A stretch of 13,948 nt of DNA from NCBI GenBank assembly GCA_023434425.1, contig JAEYSS010000029.1, positions 1-13,948 on the forward strand, written 5' to 3'. How positions within the stretch are numbered: the first letter of the stretch is position 1; the number at the start of each line of letters is the position of its first letter. The notes under the pieces are model-generated. The model saw only the letters and a program-made list of their open reading frames with translations. It was not told where the DNA came from and searched no databases. This document shows positions 1-6,706 of this stretch, one piece after another. The stretch comes from Pseudomonadota bacterium. Its GTDB lineage: Bacteria > Pseudomonadota > Alphaproteobacteria > Ferrovibrionales > Ferrovibrionaceae. Position numbers and translations under genes: made by a program.

Positions 1-92
1 TCGGCTTCAGCAGTTCGTCGCATTTCAGCACCATGTTCCGGCGCCGCTTCGGCATCAGGCCGTCCGACGTCGGCCGGGGCAGATCCTCGTGA
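1..92 (+). CDS. AraC-family transcriptional regulator, C-terminal end (partial)
   Basis: Only the last 29 codons lie inside the window, read from base 3 to the TGA at 90-92. They translate to a peptide beginning GFSSSSHFSTMFRRRFGIRP. This is the end of the second helix-turn-helix of AraC/XylS regulators, whose family pattern is GFxxxSHFxxxFrrrFGxxPs. The domain contacts DNA. The effector domain is outside the window, so the ligand and regulon cannot be guessed. The reading frame is intact up to the stop, and the short tail after the motif is normal for the family. The gene is cut only by the window edge; nothing here shows that it is broken. Confidence 0.8.
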   Translation, partial: GFSSSSHFSTMFRRRFGIRPSDVGRGRSS

Positions 93-113
93 ATGGAGAT
101 TCACCCGCTCCGA

Positions 114-276
114 TTACCACTGCAGCCGCTCAACAGCTTCGAATGTCAGTTCGCTGCCGTCGCTCATTACAATCACGCCGGAATTATCGGCGCCGAGATT
201 GAACGTGCAATGCGGCGTTGTCGGTCAGCAGCGTGCCGTCTGACAAGGTCACCGTCCAGCCGCCGAAACCCGGGCA
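114..276 (-). pseudogene. Frameshifted remnant resembling the C-terminus of an RTX/Hint-type repeat protein
   Basis: On the minus strand two adjacent frames each carry a beta-strand-like phrase. From about 276 to 200 one frame reads GFGGWTVTLSDGTLLTD. From about 206 to the TAA at 114-116 the next frame reads NLGADNSGVIVMSDGSELTF and ends in EAVERLQW. The repeated pattern (hydrophobic)-SDG-(S/T)-x-LT-F, followed by a conserved E-R/K-(I/L)-x-W ending, is like the repeat segments of large secreted alphaproteobacterial RTX/Hint proteins. A one-base shift near 200 would join the two phrases. No start codon or full domain is present, so I read this as a decayed 3' fragment. The similarity is by eye on about 50 residues and could be chance. 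Its position beside a type I secretion adaptor fragment gives modest support. Confidence 0.3.
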
Positions 277-298
277 GCGCCAGAGCGCAATCACCGCG

Positions 299-1033
299 GA
301 AGCTCTGGAGATGCGCCGAACCCTGACCCAGCAGGGACTGAATTCAAAACTCACCTTCCTCGACATTCAGCGTGAAATGAATCGCGTGCAGGGTGAACTC
401 AGCACTGTAACAAGCAACATCGGCCGTGCCCGCGAGGCAATTGGCGAAGCCGAGCAGCGCCTGGCCGAACTGGATACGCGGCTCTCTGCAGAGGCCATGC
501 GGGAACTGGGCGCGGTGACCAGCGAACTCCGGCAGGTGGAGGAACTGCGCGCCAAGCTGGAGGACCGCGTGGCGCGCACGCAGGTCACCACACCGGTGCA
601 TGGCGTGATCAAGGATTCGCGTGCCTACGCATCCGGCGCCGTCATCCAGCCCGGGGGCCTTGTGGCGGAGATCGTGCCGGTCGGACGCGAACTGATCGTC
701 GAGGCGCGGGTCAATCCATCGGACATCGGACAGTTGCGGCCCAGTCAGGCAGTGGCCGTGAAGGTATCGACCTACGACTATGCCCAGTTCGGCAGCGTGC
801 CGGGCCAGCTGGTCCATGTTTCACCCTCGACCTTCCACGGCCCGAATATCGCGCCGTTTTACAAGGCGCTGGTGCGGCTCGACCATAACTATGCCGGCAA
901 CGATCCCACTGCCAATCCTCTGCTGCCCGGGATGACGGTATTGGCTGATATCAAGATAGACGAGCGTACCGTGCTCCGCTTCCTGCTTAATCCGGTCTAC
1001 CGGGCCATCGACACCGCATTTCAGGAGCGTTGA
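299..1033 (+). pseudogene. HlyD-family type I secretion membrane fusion protein, 5'-truncated
   Basis: HlyD-family adaptors link an inner-membrane ABC exporter to a TolC-like outer-membrane channel in type I secretion. Recognisable homology starts around base 299 (EALEMRR, then GLNSKLTFLD). It continues through a helical hairpin region rich in heptads, the returning lipoyl/barrel strands (TQVTTPVHGVIKDSRAYASG, AEIVPVGRELIVEARVNPSD), and the usual C-terminus (VLRFLLNPVYRAIDTAFQER). Family members are about 430-480 residues long. Here only about 245 match. The cytosolic N-terminus, the membrane anchor and the first half of the barrel and hairpin are missing. The frame stays open upstream only back to a TTG at 218, through sequence unlike HlyD. 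An ATG at 311 could start a shorter product. Without its anchor the protein could not work as an adaptor, so I call it a remnant. No ABC transporter gene lies next to it. Confidence 0.75.
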
Positions 1034-1130
1034 TCCGCGCTGTCTTTCCACCGGCAAACGCGCGCCGAACGGCTGCCGATCAGAGAAATAATTTATAAAA
1101 CAAATACTTAGTCACATTCCTGAATCCCCG

Positions 1131-1155
1131 GGAACTGTTTCAGTGAAGCTTCGTT
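1131..1155 (+). promoter_or_regulatory. Candidate sigma-EcfG (general stress response) promoter
   Basis: GGAAC at 1131-1135 is followed by 16 bases and then CGTT at 1152-1155. This is an exact match to the alphaproteobacterial EcfG consensus (GGAAC, 16-17 bases, CGTT). It lies in a non-coding gap just after an AT-rich patch (1085-1110). Transcription would start near 1162 and run rightwards, antisense to the receiver gene at 1276-1692 and toward the kinase operon at 2024. No convincing plus-strand gene lies directly downstream. Bases 1154-1182 can fold into an 8-bp stem (TTTCCCCA with TGGGGGAA, one G-T pair) around the predicted start. A nine-base match with two allowed spacings can occur by chance at a rate of roughly one in five over a window this size, so confidence is moderate. 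Confidence 0.4.
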
Positions 1156-1275
1156 TCCCCATCAAGCATGGATGTGGGGGAATGCTCGGATGGTTCATCC
1201 AGCTGAGGGCGGGCCAACCCGGTATGGCGGGGCAATGCGGGGAAGCGGTAGGTCAGACCTTGTCCGCCGCCACAC

Positions 1276-1692
1276 CTATGTCAGATGTGTGCTGGACATT
1301 TCGGGTGCGCCAGGCACTGGTGGCGCTATTCCCACCACAGCGATCGCGGCTGTCAGATCTTCCGTAAAATACGGCTTGGCGACGACCCGAACGCCGGGAT
1401 CGGCACTGAAGGCCTTTACGAGATCAGCGTCGCCATATCCGGTCGCCAGCACGATACCCAGGCGCGGCGACAGTGCGCGGAATTCAGCGACCAGACCGTC
1501 GCCCTTCATGTCAGGCAATCCCACATCGACCACCGCGCAGAAAATCTCGGCATGCCTCGCGCGGAAAATCTCCAGCGCGCGTTTCCCGGTGCCGGCTTCG
1601 TCGACCACATATCCAGCATCCTCAAGCCCCGGCACCATGGCCATGCGGAGCAGCGTTTCGTCATCGACGAACAGAATGCGCTTAGGCGTCAT
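1276..1692 (-). CDS. Single-domain response regulator (CheY-like receiver)
   Basis: The product has 138 residues and is a stand-alone receiver with no output domain. The acidic pocket is D10-D11 (LFVDDE), the phosphorylation site is D56 (VVDVGLPD), the conserved threonine is T84 in LATGYGD, and the lysine is K106 in AKPY. All key residues are present, so it should accept phosphate. I chose the ATG at 1692 because the fold begins right after it (MTPKRILFVDDE). A GTG at 1731 would add 13 residues with no family likeness. The LATGYGD segment recalls the FAT GUY single-domain receivers of Alphaproteobacteria, some of which (SdrG, MrrA) feed the general stress response. That link is an inference from a short motif. 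The gene is divergent from the two-kinase operon at 2024 and may shuttle phosphate from it, or compete for it. The C-terminal tail of about 20 residues (PPVPGAPEMSSTHLT) is not part of the fold. Confidence 0.9.
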   Translation of the reverse strand: MTPKRILFVDDETLLRMAMVPGLEDAGYVVDEAGTGKRALEIFRARHAEIFCAVVDVGLPDMKGDGLVAEFRALSPRLGIVLATGYGDADLVKAFSADPGVRVVAKPYFTEDLTAAIAVVGIAPPVPGAPEMSSTHLT

Positions 1693-2023
1693 GGCACATA
1701 CTTCGGTTCTACGGGCCCGAAACGGGACCACGTTCGGGCGGGATCATCATCCAATTACCGACAGCCAGCAATGCATTTCTCCTGGCCCTGACTGTTCCCC
1801 GAGCCGCTCGACCGGCCTGCAGATCTGCCGTGGCGCCGCTTTGCCTGCAAGCAGCGCGCTTACAGACTGGAATGGACTATCGATTGCCAGTTGCGCTGTA
1901 CAGCCTGTGAGAAATCGGCCTTGCACAGGAACCGCGGCGTCTGAGACTGTGTCCCGCGCATTTCGACAAATGGCTCTCTCGCCTGGGCATTTTATCTCGC
2001 TCGGCTCACCTGGATGACCTGAC
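1693..2023. promoter_or_regulatory. Divergent intergenic region between receiver and hybrid kinase genes
   Basis: There are 331 bases without a credible gene. It must hold the 5' region of the receiver gene (leftward), and probably of the kinase operon (rightward). I see no convincing sigma-70 -35/-10 pair in either direction. A perfect 7-bp inverted repeat sits at 1715-1739. A second, weaker one pairs CCTGTG (1904-1909) with CACAGG (1924-1929). A GGAAC at 1928-1932 lacks a CGTT at the spacing EcfG needs. The stretch just before the kinase ATG (ACCTGGATGACCTGAC) has no strong Shine-Dalgarno sequence. Confidence 0.4.
1715..1739. promoter_or_regulatory. Perfect inverted repeat upstream of the receiver gene
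   Basis: GCCCGAA at 1715-1721 and TTCGGGC at 1733-1739 are perfect reverse complements around an 11-base spacer. The site lies 22 bases upstream of the receiver start codon. It could be an operator for a dimeric regulator or a hairpin in the 5' leader. No particular regulator can be named, and 7-bp arms are not rare in GC-rich DNA. Confidence 0.3.
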
Positions 2024-5000
2024 ATGTCGCAAACAGCAACCCTTCCCGACTCCCAGTCCCGCAATCTCTTGGCCGCCCTGCGCGCGTTCCGACGCGGCGA
2101 TTTCTCGGTCCGGCTGGCCGATGATCTGACCGGAATCGACGGCGAAATCGCCGCTGCGTTCAACGACGTCGTACAGATGAATGCCATGATGGCGAGCGAG
2201 TTCGAGCGGCTCGGCGTCGCGGTCGGCAAGGACGGCAAGATCGGCCAGCGCGGCGATCTGCCGGGCGCCAAGGGCGGCTGGCATTCCTGTGTGAATTCCG
2301 TCAATTCGCTGATCGGCGATCTCGTACAGCCGACGATTGAAGTCTCCCGCGTAATCGGCAGCGTGGCGCGCGGCGACCTGTCGCAAACCATGCAACTGGA
2401 GATCGACGGCCGGCCCTTGCGCGGTGAGTTCCTGCGCATCGGCAAGACAGTGAATACCATGGTCGGCCAGCTCGGCTCCTTCGCCTCGGAAGTGACCCGC
2501 GTGGCGCGCGAGGTCGGCACCGAAGGCAATCTTGGCGGCCAGGCGCGGGTGCGCGGCGTTGCCGGCACCTGGAAGGATCTGACCGACAACGTCAACCTCA
2601 TGGCCGCCAACCTGACCGGCCAGGTCCGCAATATCGCCGAAGTCACCACGGCGGTGGCCAAAGGCGATCTGTCGAAGAAGATCACCGTGGACGTGAAGGG
2701 CGAGATTCTTCAGCTCAAGAACACCATCAATACGATGGTGGACCAGCTTGGCTCCTTCGCCTCGGAAGTGACCCGCGTGGCGCGCGAGGTCGGCACCGAA
2801 GGCAAGCTGGGCGGCCAGGCCCGCGTCGAAGGCGTCGCCGGCACCTGGAAGGATCTGACCGATAACGTCAACGCCATGGCCACCAACCTGACCGGCCAGG
2901 TGCGTAACATCGCCGAAGTCACCACCGCCGTGGCGCAGGGCGACCTGTCGAAGAAGATCACCGTGGATGTGAAGGGCGAGATTCTCGAACTCAAGAACAC
3001 CATCAACACCATGGTGGACCAGCTGAACTCGTTTGCCTCGGAAGTGACCCGCGTGGCGCGCGAGGTCGGCACCGAAGGCAATCTCGGCGGTCAGGCGCGC
3101 GTCGAAGGCGTCGCTGGTACCTGGAAGGATCTCACCGACAACGTCAACCTGATGGCCGCCAACCTGACCGGCCAGGTGCGCAACATCGCCGAAGTCACCA
3201 CGGCGGTCGCCACCGGTGACCTGTCCAAGAAGATCACCGTCGACGTCAAAGGCGAAATCCTTCAGCTCAAGGTCACCATCAACACCATGGTGGACCAGCT
3301 GAACTCGTTTGCCTCGGAAGTGACCCGCGTGGCGCGCGAAGTCGGCACCGACGGCAAGCTGGGTGGGCAGGCGCGCGTCGATGGCGTCGACGGCACCTGG
3401 AAGGATCTGACCGACAACGTCAACATGATGGCGGAAAACCTGACCAACCAGGTCCGCGGCATCGCCGAAGTCGTGACTGCGGTCGCCAAGGGCGACCTCA
3501 CCCGCAAGCTCGAAGTCGAAACCAAGGGCGAGATCGCCGCACTGGCCGACACGATCAATTTCATGATCGAGACACTGGCGACATTTGCGGACCAGGTGAC
3601 CAATGTGGCGCGCGAGGTCGGCATCGACGGCAAGCTGGGCGGTCAGGCCAAGGTACCGGGCGCCGCCGGCCTGTGGCGCGACCTGACCGACAACGTCAAC
3701 CAGCTGGCTGCCAATCTGACCACGCAGGTGCGCGCCATCGCGGAAGTGGCGACGGCCGTGACCAAGGGCGATCTGACGCAATCCATCACCGTCGAAGCTC
3801 AGGGCGAAGTCGCCGTCCTGAAGGACAACATCAATGAGATGATCCGCAATCTGAAGGACACGACCCTTAAGAATACGGAACAGGACTGGCTGAAGACCAA
3901 TCTTGCACGCTTCTCGCGGATGCTGCAGGGCGAGCGCGATCTTAACACGGTGACCAACCTCATCCTCTCGGAGCTGGCACCGCTGGTGAACGCCCAGTAT
4001 GCGGTATTCTACGTCACCAATCGCGACGACGACGTGGTCACACTCGATCTGGTTGCCTCATACGCAACCGAGCAACAGGCCGAGCTCGCCAAGAAAATCC
4101 GTTTGCGCGAGGGCTTGATCGGCCAGTGTGCCGCCGACAAGCGACGCATGCTGCTGTCCTCGGTGCCGCAGCAGTACCTTCGCATCGGCTCGGCGCTTGG
4201 CGATGCCCCACCGGCCAGCATTCTCGTTCTGCCCGTGCTGTTCGAAGGCGAAGTGAATGCGGTCATAGAACTGGCCAGCTTCAACACCTTCAGCGATACG
4301 CACCAGCTCTTCCTCGACCAGCTGATGGAAAGCATCGGCATCGTGCTGAACACTATCGCCGCAACGATGCGCACCGAGGGCCTGCTGCAGCAGTCGCAGC
4401 TGCTGACCCGCGAACTGCAAAGCCAGCAGGAAGAACTTAAAACTACGAATGATCGCCTGGAATTGCAGGCAAAGTCGCTACGCGAGTCCGAAGAGCTGCT
4501 CAAGAATCAGCAGGACGAATTGCGCCGCACCAACGAGGAGCTCCAGGAAAAGGCAATCCTGCTCTCGAATGAGAAAAAGCAGGTCGAAGCCAAGAATATC
4601 GAAATCGAAATGGCGCGCAGCGCTGTGGAAGAAAAGGCCGAACAGCTGGCGCTGACTTCGAAGTACAAATCAGAATTCCTGGCCAATATGTCGCACGAAC
4701 TGCGCACGCCGCTGAACAGCCTGCTGATTCTCAGCAAACTTCTGTCCGACAACCCGGATGGCAACCTGACCGAAAAGCAGACCGACTTCTGCCGCACCAT
4801 ACACGCCGCCGGGTCGGACCTTTTGTCGCTCATCAACGACATTCTTGATCTGTCCAAGATCGAGTCCGGCACCGTGACTCTCGATGTGGGCGACCTGCCT
4901 CTTGAGCATCTGCGGATGCATATGGAGCGCACCTTCACGCAGATCGCCAACGATCGCAAACTCAGCTTCAATATCAAGTTCGACAATGTGCCGACCACCA

Positions 5001-6706
5001 TCCGCACCGACGAGAAGCGACTGCAGCAGGTGGTCATGAACCTGCTGTCCAACGCGTTCAAGTTTACGCATGAGGGCAGCGTCACGCTGGCGGCGACGGT
5101 GATTCCGCACAACTGGTCCGCTTCGCACCGGCTGGGCAATGTCACCAGCCCTGCCCTGGCGATTTCCGTCATCGACACAGGCATCGGCATTCCTGATGAC
5201 AAGCAGCGTCTGATCTTCGAGGCATTCCAGCAGGCCGACGGCACCACCAGTCGGAAATACGGCGGTACTGGCCTCGGCCTCTCGATCAGCCGCGAAATAG
5301 CGCGCCTGCTGGAGGGCGAGATTCAGGTCTCCAGCACGCCCGGCAGAGGCAGCACTTTCACGCTGTATTTGCCGCTCGACTTCCAGCCCGCCGTCGAGCA
5401 GCATCATTTCACCCGCTCGCCGGCCCGTTACGTCAACAGCGGTGCGGATGCCGGCCTCGCCCTGCTTGCCCCGATCGAAATCGATGACGATCGCGATCGC
5501 CTGCAGGCCGGCGATCCGGTCGTTCTTGTGGTGGAGGACGATCTTGGCTTCGCCTCGATTCTGCTCGATCTCGTCCGCGAGAGAGGCGCCAAGGGTATCG
5601 TCGCGACGACCGGCGCCGGTGTTCTGGCGCTGGCAAAGCGTTATCAGCCAAATGCCATCACGCTGGATGTCGGCCTGCCGGACATGGATGGCCTTGCGTT
5701 GCTCGATCTGCTGAAACGCGACCCCACGACACGGCACATCCCCGTTCACATGATTTCCGGCGACGATCTGCAGGTCGGCGGATTGCTGCTGGGCGCCCAT
5801 GGCTTTACCGGCAAGCCGGCGGATCGGGACGCGCTGCTGGCCGCGCTGGAGGAGATCAGCCGCTACTCGCAGCATCGCACACGGTCGCTGCTTCTGTTCG
5901 ATCAGAATGCGGCCCATTCCGAAGCGACCGCGAAGATGGTGCAGACTGCGGACATCAATGTCACTGTAGCCTCCTCGAAAGCGGGCCTCGCAGCCTGCTT
6001 CGAAGCCATGAAACCGGACTGCATAGTTGTTGACGCAGCGTCTTTCGACGATGAGTCAGCGGAGATCGTGCGGCAGTACCGGGAGCGTCAGGGACACGAC
6101 CATATTCCCGTGATCGTCTACTCGGATCAGGTGCAGTCGGCGGCCGCAGACGGCTCGCGCTCCGTACGGAACGATCTGTTGCTGGAAGCCAAGGGCAAAG
6201 GTGAACTGCTCAAGGAAACATCGCTGTTCCTGCATCAGGCCCTCAGCGGTATGACGACCGATCAGCGCAGCCTGATCGGCCAGATTCGCCAGAAGGATCC
6301 GGTTCTCCGAGGGAAGAAGGTGCTGATTGTCGACGACGATATCCGCAATATCTTCTCGCTGACCAGCGTTCTGGAACAGCATGACGTGCGCGTTATCTAC
6401 GCCGAAAGCGGTCGCGATGGCGTCCAGATCCTGCTGAACGAGCCTGATATCGATATCGCCCTGATCGACATCATGATGCCGGATATGGATGGCTACCAGA
6501 CGATGGGGGTTATCCGTCAGCATGAGCAATTGCGCGGCTTGCCACTGATTGCCGTCACGGCGAAGGCCATGAAGGGAGACCGGCAGAAATGCATGGAGGC
6601 GGGCGCATCGGACTATATTTCGAAGCCTGTCGACGTCGACCATCTGGTCTCCCTGCTGCGGGTGTGGATGCTGCGTCGCCAGATTCATGCGATGGCCGGT
6701 GAGTGA
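2024..6706 (+). CDS. Soluble poly-HAMP hybrid histidine kinase (group III/Nik1-like): HAMP array-GAF-HisKA-HATPase-REC-REC-REC
   Basis: The product is a 1560-residue cytosolic sensor kinase with no signal peptide or membrane helix. Residues 15-58 look like a first HAMP-like unit. Residues 59-610 form a tandem array of 92-residue HAMP units (signatures TWKDLTDNVN, IAEVTTAVAKGDLSKKITV, SFASEVTRVAREVGTEG), as in fungal Nik1/Os-1 osmosensors and their bacterial relatives. A GAF domain follows at about 640-778 and a long coiled coil at about 785-880. HisKA has the phospho-acceptor H891 (MSHELRTPL). HATPase has the N box at N1010, the G1 box at D1051 (DTGIGIP) and the G2 box near G1080 (GGTGLGL). 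Three receivers follow. REC1 has D1172/D1173, phospho-D1215 and K1264. REC2 (about 1290-1400) is degenerate. REC3 has D1437-D1439, phospho-D1482, T1512 and K1534. In fungal relatives the HAMP array sets kinase activity in response to osmotic and other stress; the signal here is unknown. The stop overlaps the start of the next kinase gene by four bases (GTGA), so the two are co-translated. There is no strong ribosome binding site. The start is set by the first in-frame ATG ahead of conserved sequence. Confidence 0.93.
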   Translation: MSQTATLPDSQSRNLLAALRAFRRGDFSVRLADDLTGIDGEIAAAFNDVVQMNAMMASEFERLGVAVGKDGKIGQRGDLPGAKGGWHSCVNSVNSLIGDLVQPTIEVSRVIGSVARGDLSQTMQLEIDGRPLRGEFLRIGKTVNTMVGQLGSFASEVTRVAREVGTEGNLGGQARVRGVAGTWKDLTDNVNLMAANLTGQVRNIAEVTTAVAKGDLSKKITVDVKGEILQLKNTINTMVDQLGSFASEVTRVAREVGTEGKLGGQARVEGVAGTWKDLTDNVNAMATNLTGQVRNIAEVTTAVAQGDLSKKITVDVKGEILELKNTINTMVDQLNSFASEVTRVAREVGTEGNLGGQARVEGVAGTWKDLTDNVNLMAANLTGQVRNIAEVTTAVATGDLSKKITVDVKGEILQLKVTINTMVDQLNSFASEVTRVAREVGTDGKLGGQARVDGVDGTWKDLTDNVNMMAENLTNQVRGIAEVVTAVAKGDLTRKLEVETKGEIAALADTINFMIETLATFADQVTNVAREVGIDGKLGGQAKVPGAAGLWRDLTDNVNQLAANLTTQVRAIAEVATAVTKGDLTQSITVEAQGEVAVLKDNINEMIRNLKDTTLKNTEQDWLKTNLARFSRMLQGERDLNTVTNLILSELAPLVNAQYAVFYVTNRDDDVVTLDLVASYATEQQAELAKKIRLREGLIGQCAADKRRMLLSSVPQQYLRIGSALGDAPPASILVLPVLFEGEVNAVIELASFNTFSDTHQLFLDQLMESIGIVLNTIAATMRTEGLLQQSQLLTRELQSQQEELKTTNDRLELQAKSLRESEELLKNQQDELRRTNEELQEKAILLSNEKKQVEAKNIEIEMARSAVEEKAEQLALTSKYKSEFLANMSHELRTPLNSLLILSKLLSDNPDGNLTEKQTDFCRTIHAAGSDLLSLINDILDLSKIESGTVTLDVGDLPLEHLRMHMERTFTQIANDRKLSFNIKFDNVPTTIRTDEKRLQQVVMNLLSNAFKFTHEGSVTLAATVIPHNWSASHRLGNVTSPALAISVIDTGIGIPDDKQRLIFEAFQQADGTTSRKYGGTGLGLSISREIARLLEGEIQVSSTPGRGSTFTLYLPLDFQPAVEQHHFTRSPARYVNSGADAGLALLAPIEIDDDRDRLQAGDPVVLVVEDDLGFASILLDLVRERGAKGIVATTGAGVLALAKRYQPNAITLDVGLPDMDGLALLDLLKRDPTTRHIPVHMISGDDLQVGGLLLGAHGFTGKPADRDALLAALEEISRYSQHRTRSLLLFDQNAAHSEATAKMVQTADINVTVASSKAGLAACFEAMKPDCIVVDAASFDDESAEIVRQYRERQGHDHIPVIVYSDQVQSAAADGSRSVRNDLLLEAKGKGELLKETSLFLHQALSGMTTDQRSLIGQIRQKDPVLRGKKVLIVDDDIRNIFSLTSVLEQHDVRVIYAESGRDGVQILLNEPDIDIALIDIMMPDMDGYQTMGVIRQHEQLRGLPLIAVTAKAMKGDRQKCMEAGASDYISKPVDVDHLVSLLRVWMLRRQIHAMAGE
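2474..3577 (+). repeat. Tandem in-frame repeat, four units of exactly 276 nt (HAMP modules), with divergent flanking units
   Basis: Unit starts fall at 2474, 2750, 3026 and 3302, each exactly 276 bases (92 codons) apart with no insertion or deletion. Divergent units in the same register precede (2198-2473) and follow (3578-3853). Comparing translations by eye, units 1 and 2 differ at 6 of 92 residues, units 1 and 3 at 4, and units 2 and 3 at 7. Unit 4 matches in its first half but diverges in its second (RKLEVETKGEIAALADTINF). The near-identity of the central units with divergent edges points to recent duplication or gene conversion inside the gene. Confidence 0.95.

Noticed and set aside
1693..1731. 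Upstream GTG start extending the receiver by 13 residues
   Set aside because: The added residues (VPFRARRTEVCA) are unlike receiver N-termini, and the extension runs into the inverted repeat; the ATG at 1692 sits right before the first strand.
1928..1952. Second possible EcfG promoter (GGAAC at 1928) before the kinase gene
   Set aside because: At 16 or 17 bases downstream the sequence is GTGT/TGTC, not CGTT, so it fails the -10 element.
1172..2017. Plus-strand open frame of 281 codons downstream of the EcfG-like element
   Set aside because: It is antisense to the receiver gene, rich in Ser/Arg/Pro as shadow frames are, with no recognisable domain. The promoter element may still produce RNA, but I do not support a protein.
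2006..3781. Long open frame on the minus strand opposite the HAMP array (591 codons)
   Set aside because: It is the antisense of a repeated GC-rich coding region; its own repetition (GQVGGH, DVVGQILPGA) just mirrors the 276-nt HAMP units, and it matches no family I know.
2198..3853. Regular repeats considered as a CRISPR array or satellite
   Set aside because: The units are contiguous 276-nt coding modules without spacers and translate to HAMP domains.
4670..5917. Minus-strand open frame of 415 codons opposite the kinase core
   Set aside because: The plus strand here encodes unmistakable HisKA, HATPase and receiver motifs; the opposite frame is a composition artefact.
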